From assembly GCA_015680685.1 (NCBI GenBank), contig MNCI01022436.1, positions 144,035 to 208,034 of the forward strand: 64,000 nt of DNA, in the 5' to 3' direction. This document shows positions 1 through 10,529 of this stretch, piece by piece. The notes under the pieces are model-generated. The model did not search any database and was not told where the DNA came from. It worked only from the letters and a program-made list of their open reading frames with translations. How positions within the stretch are numbered: the first letter of the stretch is position 1; each line of letters begins with the position of its first letter. The DNA comes from Gnetum montanum. Lineage: Eukaryota > Streptophyta > Gnetopsida > Gnetales > Gnetaceae. The translations under genes were made by a program, and so were the position numbers.

Positions 1-482
1 CTGTATCGTTAGAGGATGCTCACTTTGCCTTTTCATTTCTCCGACGCAGGCCCACTCCTGGAGAAGTCCTTGCTCATTTCATTTCCCGTTCCTAGTTTTG
101 TCTCTCTATGCATGGCAGGACGCTGCCCAGCGCAAGCTTAAGTGATCGCAGCGTCATGCGATTGACGAATGTAATCGTTCATGCGGTAACGCAACAGATT
201 TGATCAAGACTCCATCATTCAGCACGCTTGGGCTAGAGTAGTGCTGGGATGGGTGACCTCTCGGGAAGTCGTGGGGTCGCACCCTCCTTTTTCGCTGCGC
301 TTTTCTCATTTCATGTCTTTATGGTCGAACGGTGCTTGCACTTTATTATCTATTTTTCGTCGCAGGATCAAGGCTGGAGCCGTCTTCTCCCATTTCCTTT
401 TTAGTTCCTAGTTTTCTCTGATTATGCATGACGTTGCTTTGTGCAGCGCAAGTTTAAGTGGGGGCAGCATCATGCACTCAAT

Positions 483-601
483 GGGAGCAATCATACCAGC
501 GCTAATGCATTAGATCCCATCAGAACTCCGTAATTAAGCATTCTTGGGCTAGAGTAGTACTGGGATCGGTGACCTCTTGGGAAGTCCTAGTGTTGCACCC
601 T
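483..601 (+). rRNA. 5S rRNA-like copy, A type, mutated
   Basis: Full-length 5S-like region with a damaged 5' end (GGGAGCAATC instead of GGGTGCGATC) and ATCGGTGACC in the C-box region instead of ATGGGTGACC. A run of seven T follows. The helix I change makes it a likely pseudogene. Confidence 0.75.
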
Positions 602-1116
602 CCTTTTTTTCCTTTTTCTTTTCTCATGATACGTCTGTATCGTTCGAGGGTTCTCACTTTGCCTTTTCATTTCTCCATCACAGGCCCACGCCCGGAGAAT
701 TCCTTGCTCATTTCGTTTCCCATTCCTAGTTTTCTATCTCTATGCATGGCATGATGCTACCTGGCGTAAGCTTAAGCGATCGCAGCACCATGCGGTTGAT
801 GAATGCAATCGTTCATGCACTAACGTAATGAATCTGATCAAGACTCCGTAATTCAGTGTGCTTGGGCTAGAGTAGTGTTGGGATAGATGACCTCTCGGGA
901 ATTCGTGGGGTTGCACCCTCCTTTTTCTCTATGGTTTTCTCGTTTCGTGTCTTTATGGTCAGACGGTGCTTGCGCTTTATTATCTGTTCTTCATCTTAGG
1001 CTTAGGGCTGGAGCCGTCTTCTGCCATTTCGTTTTCGATTCCTAGTTTTCTCTCATTCTACATGTTGTTGCTTTGTGTGGCGCAAGTTTAAGTGGGGACA
1101 ATGTCGTGCACTCAAT

Positions 1117-1235
1117 GGGTGCGATCATACCAGCGCTAACGCATCGGATCCCATTAGAACTTCGTAATTAAGCATGCTTGGGCGAGAGTAGTACTGGGAT
1201 GGGTGACCTCTTGGAAAGTCCTAGTGTTGCACCCT
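1117..1235 (+). rRNA. 5S rRNA-like copy, A type, closest to the plant consensus at the intermediate element
   Basis: Full-length unit beginning GGGTGCGATCATACC and ending GTGTTGCACCC, followed by CC and T7. Unlike nearly every other copy it reads GGGCGAGAGTAG at the intermediate element, as in ordinary plant 5S, rather than GGGCTAGAG. It still has the family-wide AATTAAGC in the A box where plant 5S usually has AGTTAAGC. The first and last bases of helix I can pair. It is a candidate for a transcribable copy, or for a record of the ancestral state of the array. Confidence 0.82.
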
Positions 1236-1750
1236 CCTTTTTTTCCTTTCGCTTTTTTCGTGATACGTCTGTATCGTTCGAGGGTGCACGCTTTGCCTTT
1301 TCATTTCTCCATCGCAAGCCCATGCCCAGAGAAGTCCTTCCTCATTTCATTTTCCATTCCTAGTTTTCTCTCTCTATGCATGGCATGATGCTACCCGGTG
1401 CAAGATTAAGCGATCGCAGCATCATGCGGTTGACGAATGCAATCATTCATGTGCTAACGCAACGGATCTGATCAAGACTCCGTAATTCAGCACGCTTGGG
1501 CTAGAGTAATGCTGGGATGGGTGACCTCTTGGGAAGTCGTGGGGTTGCACCCTCCTTTTTCGCTGCACTTTTCTTGTTTCATGTCTTTATGGTCGGACGG
1601 TGCTTGTGCTTTATTATCTGTTCTTCGTCGTAGGCTCAGGGCTGGAGCCGTCTTCTCCCATTTCCTTTTTGGTTTAAGGTTTTCTCTCATTATGCATGTC
1701 GTTGCTTTGTGTGGCCCAAGTTTAAGTGGGGGCAGTGTCGTGCACTCAAC

Positions 1751-1869
1751 GGGTGTGATCATACCAGGGCTAATGCATCGAATCCCATTAGAACTTTGTA
1801 ATTAAGCGCACTTGGGCTAGAGTAGTACTGGGATGAGTGACCTCTCAGGAAGTCCTAGTGTTGCACCCT
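1751..1869 (+). rRNA. 5S rRNA-like copy, A type
   Basis: Full-length 5S-like region with a T7 terminator. It carries GGGTGTGATC at the 5' end, CCAGGGC in helix II and ATGAGTGACC in the C box. The C-box change makes transcription less likely. Confidence 0.75.
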
Positions 1870-2384
1870 CCTTTTTTTCCTTTCACTTTTCTCATGATAC
1901 GTCTGTATCGTTCAAGGGTGCTCGCTTTGCCTTTTCATTTCCTCGTCGCAAGCCCACGCTCGGAGAAGTCCTTGCTCATTTCATTTCCCATTCCTATTTT
2001 TCTCTCTCTATGCATGGCATGACGCTGCCCGGTGCAAGCTTAAGTGATCGCAGCGTCATGCGGTTGATGAATGCAATTGTTCATGTGCTAACACAATGGA
2101 CTTGATCAAGACTCTGTAATTCAACGCACTTGGGCTAGAGTAGTACTAGGATGGGTGACCTCTCAGGAAGTTGTGGGGTCGCACCCTTCTTTTTCGCTGC
2201 GCTTTTCTTGTTTCGTGTCTTTATGGTTGAACGGTACTTCCGCTTTATTTTCTGTTCTTCGTCGTAGGCTCAGGGCTGGAGCCGTCTTCTCCCATTTCCT
2301 TTCCAGTTCCTAGTTTTCTCTCATTATGCATGCTGTTGCTTTGCACGGTGCAAGTTTAACTGGGGGTAGCATCGTGCATTCAAT

Positions 2385-2503
2385 GGGTGCGATCATACCA
2401 GTGCTAATTCATCCGATCCCATCAGAACTCCGTAATTAAGCGCGCTTGGTCTAGAGTAGTACTGGGATGGGTGACCTCTCAAGAAGTCCTAGTGTTGCAC
2501 CCT
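2385..2503 (+). rRNA. 5S rRNA-like copy, A type
   Basis: Full-length region with intact ends. Helix II and III are altered (GCTAATTCATCCGATCCC) and the A-box downstream side reads CTTGGTCTAGAG. A T4 run (CCTTTTC) follows. Confidence 0.75.
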
Positions 2504-2702
2504 CCTTTTCTTCATTTCACTTTTTTCATGATACCTCTGTATCGTTCGAGGGTGCTCGCTTTGCCTTTTCATTTCTCCATCACAAGCCCATGCCCGGAGA
2601 AGTCCTTGCTCATTTCGTTTCCCATTCCTAGTTTTCTCTCTCTATGCATGGCATGATGCTGCTCGGCGCAAGCTTAAGCGATCGTAGCGTCATGCGGTTG
2701 AC

Positions 2703-2809
2703 GAATGCAATCATTCATGCGGTAACGCAACGGATCTGATGAAGACTTCGTAATTCAGCACGCTTGGGCTAGAGTAGTGCTGGGATGGGTGACCTCTCGG
2801 GAAGTTGTG
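2703..2809 (+). pseudogene. 5S rRNA-like copy, B type, 3' truncated
   Basis: The last unit of the left array. The 5S-like part is readable to GGGAAGTTGTG. The 3' end of the gene, its terminator and the first part of the spacer are missing, so the sequence jumps straight to the spacer motif TCTTTATGGTCGG. The remaining spacer is cut at about 2874, where duplication copy 1 starts. Confidence 0.8.
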
Positions 2810-4859
2810 TCTTTATGGTCGGACGGTGCTTGTGCTTTATTATCTGTTCTTCATCGCAGGCTCAGGGTTGGAGTTGTCAGACATTGCCAGCCATGGGTCA
2901 GACTCCAAATCATTGTGGCCTCACAAAACAGTGTCCAGAATCTGCATCTATGTTTCTACCCAAAAAGAATGAGGCCGGTCGTCCTCACGTCGTCTTAAGG
3001 CCATAACGCCTACATAGAACTTCCGGAGTCGGAGCCATGTCGTATAGGTTACCCACAATGTCCGTAAAGATCTAGCGAGATTTGAAGAAAATGGAAAGGA
3101 TGAAATTGATGCTTGAAACCATGTATACTCTCCTCTTCTCCTCCGACTACCATGAACAGATAGAAAGTCAAGCAAACCAAATACTAAGTAAAGCGTCTAA
3201 TTCAAAAAAAAAAAATAGAAAGCTGAACTGAGCATCCAGACCTAATACAAATTAGAAATGTTTCTATATTGTATAAGCCAGTTGAAGAAGCAAGCCTACG
3301 TTACAATTGTGGTAGGTGTAACTAAATATGCCTCTTGCAAAAACAAGGAAAGTTCTGAAAATGATTCTACTTTCTAAAGCATGAGTGATGCTGTTACAAC
3401 AATGATGTTGGCTGCCATTTCGGCATGGCTGCTGCTACTCGCTTGTTGCAGAGTTTGGCAGAGATCAACGGTGTTGACGATGCTCTATGGTGTGGTTCCA
3501 TACTACTCTTAAATTCTTTTGTTAAAAATAAGAATAAAAATAAACTCTACTCATATCTCTCTGTTGAAGTCTTAGAAATAAAATATAGTTGTATGTTAAT
3601 ATATATCCTAAAATCAATAAAGTAAGATATGGTACCTATTTTAGGAGGATAAATATTAAATTCATGTTTACCTATTCAGAATTTATTTTCTTTTCATTTT
3701 GAAAGATATTTATGGAGCTTGTAAATGCCATTCTTGAAGCAAACCTATAATGTGTTGTTACACCTCTCATGTTAGATTTGAAGTATGCATTCTAAATACA
3801 TTGCTTTAGTATAAAATCATTAATTAAGTCATTAGTAAGAAAAAATTGATGAATATCATTAACTATGTGCATTCAATAATTATTATGAATATGTATTTGA
3901 TTAAGTTCCTTTCTATAATTTGCACTATTTTCTTGGCTTGTAATTACTACTATTTTGTTATTAGTTGGAGTTTTTGGTTGTTTCTTTGTGCTTGAGAAAG
4001 TTATGGCTCATATAAGAAGAAATCTCAATGTTATGAAAAACTTCCAAAACCCCAAAATGAAATTTGGAGATTCTCGTAATTAAAAAAATCATAGAGAAAT
4101 ATAATCATACCTAATGAAAATAGATTCTCAAGTGTAATAAAATTGTGAAAATCATAGGTGATAAGTGGCAAATAGATATGTGACATGATAAGAATATGGA
4201 GATCACACAAAAATAAGAAATGATCATTTTTTTTCTCTTTGATTTCTATGCAAAACAATTCTTTAAGATGTGACTAACAATTTAAATGCTCCATTTTCTA
4301 CTTAGTTTCTATGTTAAATAAATATTTATTTTTACCTTGATGGATGCATCAACCATAATTATCTTTCTTAAATTAGTTAGTAAGAAATATCCTCTTCTTA
4401 AGTAACCTTGGGTAAAAAAATCAATTTAAATGATGTTATACTAGAAGGCTTAAAGGGAAAAACTAACAAACATTTTTTTTGGATTGCAAAAAAAGGTGAC
4501 TAGAATTTATCTTTCTTTAGAATATTATTATAGATAATGTGGACTTAACCATGAATAAGTAGAAGTCTAAGATTCATTTCCTATGTACCAATACTTCACT
4601 TAGTTTTTCATTAGGTATCCATTGCACATTAATATTATATCCTTGTAATAATATCTACTTGAAACTTCTTGTTCATTGATAGTACATAACCTCCACTCAA
4701 AGACCTTAGCCATCAAATACAAATATGAATACATTCGTAAATGCATGTATTCTCATTGGTTAAGCCTATTCAACTTGTATACACATAAACACAAATTTTC
4801 ATGTGTTATTTATACAAATGACTTCTATGTACAAGCATACACTTATAAATAGCATATGC

Positions 4860-4925
4860 ATGTCACATGTACATACACACATGCTTCAGATGTCTATATA
4901 TACTATGCATACACACACACACATG
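4860..4925. repeat. CA-rich and TATA-rich low-complexity tract
   Basis: Short alternating ACAC and CATG stretches, including a run of CA dinucleotides near 4911-4924. The same tract in copy 2 (15775-15835) has expanded TATA steps instead, which is ordinary microsatellite drift. Confidence 0.6.
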
Positions 4926-6452
4926 TATGTAGTTTGTTTCCTTAGTAGAATCTATAAATTGCATTACTAATCATGATAATAGAAACTTCCATTTAGTTGG
5001 ACAAAAATCATGTTGTAGAAAAATTTAAAAACTAATCAAACATGTGGTCAAACATTTTCATCAATCATAAAATCATCCAAAGTTTTAGCTCAAGCACCTA
5101 TAAAATTCTAATGCATGAAGTTTTAAAAAATCCTTTTAGCAATAAGAATTTTCCAATATTTCAACAACAATACCAGCAACAACCTAAAAGAGAATAACAT
5201 GAATTAAATAGTTTATTTTCCTTGCAACTTTTTCTATCTTACACTAGCCACATTAGTTTTTTCCCTTTTCCTTGCATCATAAAAAATTGGATTTTCTTTG
5301 TATTTTGCACTAAATATTTTAATTAATAGTAGGGAAGGATTTCGTACAACCTTCTTTTTTTCTTGTTCTTTTTTCAAACACATTTTCTTTTCATTCTAGT
5401 AATATTTTCATATTTTTTGTTTTTATCAGCTCAAGTAGATTGAATTTAGTTTTTTTATCCTATAAATGCATAAATAAAATCATTAAAATATTTACAAAAA
5501 TAGTTTAAATTTGTGTTCTTAAGATTTTCTTACTTAAAAGGTAGTAAAAAGGGATTTCATAGTTTTATTATTATTGAATAAATTTTTGTAGCAATATATT
5601 TTATTTCATCTTGTTATCATAATTATTTATATTTACATTTAAGATTTGTGTATATGATTTTAAGCTCATTAAACTTCTATCATCATGCATTCATCTCTAA
5701 TTCTCAAAAATACTCTATGCATGTTCAAGTTCTTGTTTGACCTAAATGTGAAGTAAAACCATTCAATACCTCCTCATGTTTCAATTGTTGTATCATATGT
5801 GGAGTAAGGAGAAAAAAAATTTCTTAACTCTCCACAAGATTGGATCCTTCACTATCAAATATAATAAAATTATTCATCACTCTTACTTTATACCCTTAAT
5901 AAATAGTAAAGGTTGTAGAAAAAATTATTCACATCTTCATATGGGTAGCTAGAAAATGAAAGCCTCACATTCACCTTATTGATGAAGGTTATTAAACCTT
6001 ATTAGCTGGAATTTTTAAGCATAGTCACCTTTCATAATATATACCTACTTACTTAACTGTCTATCAATAATAAAATTATAAATAATGAAATCCAACCAAG
6101 GGCTCATGGCCTCCAAAAATAAAATATTTCCTTTAGTTCATTACCCATAATGCAATTCCATCAAGATATTTTTTGATAGCAAAACATGTGATAGTTAACA
6201 TAATGTATGTTTTCTATTGCATCACCATAGAAGAAACTCATTATATTCGATATGGTTGCATGTTCACATAGTTCATTTAAACTATAATTTGCTTTAAATA
6301 TAGAGATACCATTTTCCCATTATATATTATGAACATTATTTTTGTTGATTTCTTCCTATCTCCTAGCTTTAAATAAAAATATGTCTTTACCTTCACATTA
6401 TTTTATTAATATACATTAAGTTATATGTTATTTTAAGAGTTGCTATTACATT

Positions 6453-6512
6453 TGATGAGCAGAGAGGTACCCCTATGCTCAACTATATGAATCACTAAGG
6501 CATTATGCATGA
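6453..6512 (-). mobile_element. Remnant of a solo LTR, 3' end only
   Basis: The first 60 bases match the start of the solo LTR at 17024: TGATGAG, GAGGTACCCCTATGCTCAAC and GGCATTATGCATGA. The same host sequence (TTGCTATTACATT) precedes both. The match stops at 6512. The rest of the LTR and the DNA corresponding to copy 2 up to 25774 are missing. The LTR was therefore present before the duplication and was later mostly deleted here. Confidence 0.85.
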
Positions 6513-6972
6513 ATCACTAAGACAATGGTAACATCAATTCATGTAGCTCTTATCCATCTATAGTACTATCAAACATTTCATTAGTTGACTAAGGTTATCC
6601 TTATGTCTCTTTTATGATCATAGTAAACCATAGTTAAGAACATTAGGACATTGTCTCGCTAAAGATCTTTTTCCTTAAACACTTGAATCCCAATAACTTA
6701 GTATTACCTACCCATATCTAAGGTCGATACATTAGTAAAATTAGGGAAACCCCAAGTTTACTTTATTATTCCAAAGTTGATTTATCATTTATAATCAAGC
6801 CTAAGTCACTAAAAAATATTCATATCAGCCATCCGTGAGCATATTAAGGTCTAGTTCAATGAAATAAGCTTTTTAATATTCTCACATTCAGTCCATGTCT
6901 ACATGTCAATGAAATAAGTTTTCTTCAACCAAATGGTCAAAATAATAGTTTCATAGCAACTTGAATAAAAAT

Positions 6973-7035
6973 TTCATAATTAAATATGCTTGTATTAGAG
7001 TAGTAGTAGGATGAATGATCTCTTGGGAAGTCTTA
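6973..7035 (+). pseudogene. Isolated 5S rRNA-derived fragment
   Basis: A 63-base stretch aligns without gaps to the 3' half of the A-type 5S region, from the A box through the C box (TTCATAATTAAATATGCTTG, then GAGTAGTAGTAGGATGAATG, then ATCTCTTGGGAAGTCTTA). By hand count 51 of 63 positions agree with an A copy. No spacer and no 5' half accompany it. It lies 4.1 kb from the left array, just beyond duplication copy 1. It could be a decayed array relic, or the 5S domain of a Cassandra-type LTR or a 5S-derived SINE. Confidence 0.75.
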
Positions 7036-7039
7036 AAAT

Positions 7040-7350
7040 TGATGTCCAAAATTTTAATCATTAGAAGCCCATAACTTTTTATTCTAAAATACATTTTCAA
7101 CAAAAAAGAGTTATTTCTAATAAAATTTGACCTCATGGATGCAATGGAAAAGCTAGATCTATCCTATGGAATTCCAAAAATTAGTTTTTAATCCTTGCCC
7201 TTAAACTTTGCCTTAAGATCATTAGAAGTTAGTGAAACACCACTAATTTCAGCCTAACACTATGAAACAAGAACACCTTAGAGCCTTTTGAGATTTTGGG
7301 AGGTGAAAATTTGACTAAGGCATGGAACTCATGCTAGGTTTGTCAAGCTA
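7040..7350. other. Non-genic, nothing recognised
   Basis: AT-rich sequence with stops in all frames. I see no RNA gene or repeat of its own. It separates the isolated 5S fragment from the GTGAG/CACGC-rich repeats. Confidence 0.5.
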
Positions 7351-7359
7351 GGCTTGCTT

Positions 7360-8075
7360 AGGATGGGCTTGTGAAGCCAGGTTTTCCCTCAGCGTGAGCA
7401 ACTCCAACGACTTCAAGATCAAGTCAAAGATGGTCCAATATGAGGGTGCAAGTCATCTTCATAGGGCCACTGTTGTCCACTTCAAGTTTCAGCATTTGGG
7501 AGTTCAAATTTTGGGCTAGATTACACAAATTTTCTTAGTCACGTTGAGGTCACACTCAGGTCACGTTCAGCTCACACTGGCAGCGTGAGTCCAACGTGAG
7601 TACTGATCACGCCCAACATGAACAAACTCCAAGAGCCTCAAAGCTGAGTCAAAATGGTCTAACTTTGAAGGTGCAAGTCATGCTCAAGGTCCATTGATGA
7701 CTACTTTAAGTCTCAGCCTCTAGAATTCTAGACTTTAGGTCTAAAATCACAAATATTTTGTTACTCATGGTCAGGTCACGCTCAGCTCATGCTGGCAACG
7801 TGAGCCTAGCGTGAGCTACCAAAAGTGGCTCAAATCGAGGCACACCCAAGCTCAGTTTTTAACATGCACTTCACTCTCAGGGTCAACCATAGTTAGGCAA
7901 TTTTTGCACTCAAAGAATAGGATTTAAAGATCAAAAATTGCTGTGAAATGTATCATTTTCATCTTACGCATGCCTAGGTCATGCTAAGGTCACATTCAGG
8001 TCACATTGAGCTCACGTTGGCAGCATGAGTCTAGCATGAGTACTGCTCACGCCCAGTCAAGAGCACACCAAACAC
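7360..8075. repeat. Three diverged copies of a roughly 250-bp unit rich in TCACG and GTGAG
   Basis: A similar block appears three times, near 7535-7620, 7755-7835 and 7965-8060: GGTCACRYTCAGGTCACGYT, then CAGCTCAC.CTGGCA.CGTGAG, then a second GTGAG. The last block ends in TACTGCTCACGCCCA, similar to TACTGATCACGCCCA in the first. Between them are related phrases (GGTGCAAGTCATCTTCA at 7446 and GGTGCAAGTCATGCTCA at 7670). It looks like an old, low-copy tandem repeat, possibly inside a retrotransposon. No reading frame is conserved. Confidence 0.6.
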
Positions 8076-8289
8076 ATGCTGACGACACGCCAAGAAAAAA
8101 TAAACTCATGCTAGAAGCTTTTGTGAAACAAAAATGCTTCAAAAAACCACAAACCCACTCACTTCAGCACCCTATAGCAGTCAATCCATGGATTGAGAAG
8201 TTTCAAGAGAACTGGAGTCAATTTCTCTTGCTGTACACTATCATTTTTATTGTAAATTTTCATCATTGGTGAGCTTGTCAAGCTCTTAC

Positions 8290-9016
8290 GCTCCAAAATG
8301 TATATGCTTCTATGGGAATAAGCTAGCTTGAATAAGCTAATACCTATTGTAAGATACAGTGCATTCCATCAAGAACGTAGCCTGCCTACACATGTCCAAT
8401 TCACACGTAGCTGTCCATAAAACACTTGTCACATGATCTGTTTCCCTCTCATCTCTCAACTATTGATCTCATCCATGAATTCCACACTCGAGCCTAGCCA
8501 AACCTTACAAATATCCTGTTCATTCACATAAACAGGATTGGCAATTTTGGAGGTTGACAACTTTCGAAGCATCAACTAGCAACTTTGGATGCCTAGGCGC
8601 ACATGACTCCTAGCATTCAAGCACCTATAAACACATCACTATGGGGCTTAGCGCTTGACCTGCCATCCACACAAGCAACTGTGCTTTGACCAGTGCACAT
8701 CCTTGTTAGGATATACAATAAAGTTCATTATTGCCTTCCATTACATTATTTGCTTTGTTCTTACGCTTTGTTTACATTTCGTACGTCACCAGTTATGATA
8801 ACCCCAACGCAAGCCATAGGTTACACTCAGGGAAGTCCTTGGATGATTTGCATGCAGACCATCCAAGGCACTCTACCTTCACCTTTTTTTTCCAACTTGG
8901 CCTCATACGAAGCCAGGGTCAGCTGTGTCTCTTCGGTAATCTTTCGGCATTTTTTTCCCTTCCAACCTCATGCCGACTATTTTAGTCAGCACAGTAAATT
9001 GGCACTATAAGGAGGA
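8290..9016 (+). mobile_element. Probable decayed LTR with primer-binding-like site
   Basis: The order of signals resembles a plant LTR. A TATA-like CCTATAAACACATC lies at about 8620, followed about 90 bases later by an AATAAA signal (CAATAAAGTTCATTATTGCC, about 8716). About 280 bases further on, AAATTGGCACTATAAGGAGGA (8996-9016) resembles a mutated TTGGCGCC-type primer site. No matching second LTR is present in the window, so the call rests on signal order alone. Confidence 0.4.
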
Positions 9017-9084
9017 TGAACTTGTTTACCATCCCGTCAAAATGTTGATCATGCTACCTCTTAAATGCTGTGCAAACAAGGTGG

Positions 9085-9165
9085 TGAACTTAAGCCCAGC
9101 TTGCTCAAGCCCACCCTAGTCTGCTCATGCTAACCCTAGTCTGCTCACGCTAAATTTATTGGACG
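9085..9165. repeat. Short direct repeat CCCTAGTCTGCTCA
   Basis: The phrase CCCTAGTCTGCTCATGCTAA is immediately repeated as CCCTAGTCTGCTCACGCTAA. It is preceded by a related AGCCCAGCTTGCTCAAG. It resembles the minisatellite at 9363 in its CTTGYTCA and CTCACGC words and may be a diverged outlier of it. Confidence 0.6.
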
Positions 9166-9362
9166 TACAACCCTGCAAAACTCTTACGTTATGGCCAGCA
9201 CTTCAAACTCTGCAACTGCATCATCAGAACCCAAACAACGTACACACGCTGCTTAAAAAAGCCACTTCATAGAAAGCCTGCCAAGTAATGTTCCCACCAC
9301 TAGAATCAACCGATCATAGCGAGCTCCTCTAAGTACTTGCAACCTACATCTTGCCTAGTACA

Positions 9363-9533
9363 CGCCTGGCTTGTCAAGCCAGCTTACTCACGCCCGACTT
9401 GTCCAACACAGTTTACTCACGTTTGGATTGTCAAGCCAGCTTACTCACACCCAACTTGTCAAGCCTAGTTTACTCATGTCTGGCTTATCAAAACAGCTTA
9501 CTCACACCTGGCTTGTCAAGCCTAGTTTACTTG
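9363..9533. repeat. Minisatellite, three copies of a 57-bp unit
   Basis: The unit is two similar halves of 28 and 29 bp: GGCTTGTCAAGCCAGCTTAC followed by TCAC, then a variant CCAACTTGTCAAGCCTAG plus TTTACTCA. Three full 57-bp units are present. Because 57 is a multiple of three, a plus-strand frame (9351-9584) reads as three 19-residue repeats containing SLLTP. I see no other coding support such as a promoter, an acceptable start context or a homologous protein. Confidence 0.85.
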
Positions 9534-9609
9534 TCCCACTATGGAATATTCCTAGATCAACATAGCGACACTGCAGATCTCTGACTTTGGGGCTAGGACC
9601 TCAAGCCCT

Positions 9610-9798
9610 ATGATTGCGATAGAACCCATAACTATCATTGAAGAGATAAACCCTCAAGGTTCAACTCGCCAGTCACTTAGGTTACAATGTAAGGACCCTG
9701 CTTACGCAATCCTCACACCAGAACAATATAACTTCATTTGTAATGTGTGCCCACAGTGTGATGTTAAGTGGTTAACTGAAGACTTTATTCAAGTGTGA
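9610..9798 (+). CDS. Short reading frame, unknown, doubtful
   Basis: A 62-codon frame beginning ATGATTGCGATAGAACCC. The predicted product is mildly acidic, has four cysteines (two as CPQC near the C terminus) and no membrane segment. I do not recognise it. It lies between a minisatellite and a decayed LTR, so it may be the end of a broken retrotransposon frame rather than a host gene. Its amino acid composition is more protein-like than that of neighbouring random frames, which is the only reason it is listed. Confidence 0.2.
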   Translation: MIAIEPITIIEEINPQGSTRQSLRLQCKDPAYAILTPEQYNFICNVCPQCDVKWLTEDFIQV

Positions 9799-9799
9799 T

Positions 9800-10300
9800 G
9801 TACATGACACATTACATGCCTAGAAATAAAGATTGATATTACTTTCCATCATTGTAGCAACACTTAGTTTTATTATTGTTTTCATTTAGTTTAATGTTTA
9901 CTATTTTCATAGCTACTGATTTACTTTCTATGCACTTTACCATTATTGTTGTTGAGCAAAATGAGTACAACTAATCTCAAATACGTAAGTGTAGCTGCTT
10001 GGTAACCTAGTAGTACTATCACTTGGTAATTCCAGTAGTAGTTTCACAAAGTCCAAGATGTGAATGTAAGGATAGAAGTGGCTGCTCATTGCATAGGCTA
10101 GATTAGATTTATTAACTATCGTTTAGATTTAGAAACCTTTGTTTTTAGCTTATGTCTATTAGGAGTACTTTGGCCCATAGAACATCAATATCATATATCT
10201 CATCGTGAGTTAAACCATACACATCGATTTTACTAACTTACGTGGGAAGAAACTGATAACAAACTTTAACCAATTACTAGTATAATCACATTGCCTTGTT
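9800..10300 (+). mobile_element. Decayed LTR related to the 18006-25532 element
   Basis: It follows the order of motifs in the LTR at 18006-19058. These are an AAATAAAG poly(A)-type signal (9824-9831), GTAGCAACACTTAGTTTTATT (compare GCAGCACGTGGTTTCATTTATT), GAGTACAACT, GCTTGGTAACCTAGTAGT, CTTGGTAATTCCAG, GGCTGCTCATTGC.TAGGCTA, and near the end TTAAACCATACACATCG and GGGAAGA. Spacing is roughly kept. The terminal CTCATCA is not recognisable. It is far more diverged than either LTR of the intact element and is probably an old solo LTR. Confidence 0.6.
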
Positions 10301-10529
10301 TATAGAATTCAATTGGGATTGTGCATGAACACTCATATCTCGTATGGTTGGGTGTTGGATATGCCACCATTCATCACCCTCATACAGTTAACCTATGTAA
10401 AAATGATTACTATATCATATTGCATTACTTAGATAAGCATAGAAAATTCAATACTTTTAGAAATAGCTTGCAAAGATTTTTGACATCTTCCAAAAGTTTC
10501 GCTAGTTCTAACACTTTACTTGAAAAAAA

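Larger units (their letters stand above)
1..2874 (+). repeat. 5S rRNA-like dimer array, left segment
   Basis: Tandem units of about 634 bp, each holding two 5S-like regions in the same orientation (A and B) separated by homologous spacers. A copies begin at 483, 1117, 1751 and 2385. B copies begin at 167, 801, 1435, 2069 and 2703. Each 5S-like region is about 119 bp and ends in a run of T. The plant 5S core is directly readable: GATCATACCAGC, GGATCCCATCAGAACT, GCTTGGGC, GAGTAGTACT, GGATGGGTGACCTC and GTGTTGCACCC. The segment starts inside an A spacer, so the array continues to the left. It ends inside a B spacer, where the segmental duplication begins. These copies differ from each other mainly by transitions and look more decayed than those after 33 kb. 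Confidence 0.93.
2875..6880. repeat. Segmental duplication, copy 1
   Basis: Matches 13743-17023 and then 25775-26140 in the same orientation. Shared landmarks are CAGACATT.CCAGCCATGGG at the left edge, a 75-codon minus-strand reading frame with only two differences (4031-4258 versus 14936-15163), and CATCCGT.AGCATATTAAGG at the right edge. The DNA is AT-rich, with no coding signal I trust. Relative to copy 2 it has about 320 extra bases near 5652-5972, and it lacks everything that lies between 17083 and 25774 in copy 2. By eye most aligned lines differ at only a few percent of positions. Confidence 0.92.

Noticed and set aside
4031-4258. A 75-codon minus-strand frame conserved between 4031-4258 and 14936-15163.
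   Set aside because: The DNA of the two duplication copies is nearly identical over kilobases, so conservation of the frame carries no information. The product is AT-driven (Phe, Leu, Ile rich).
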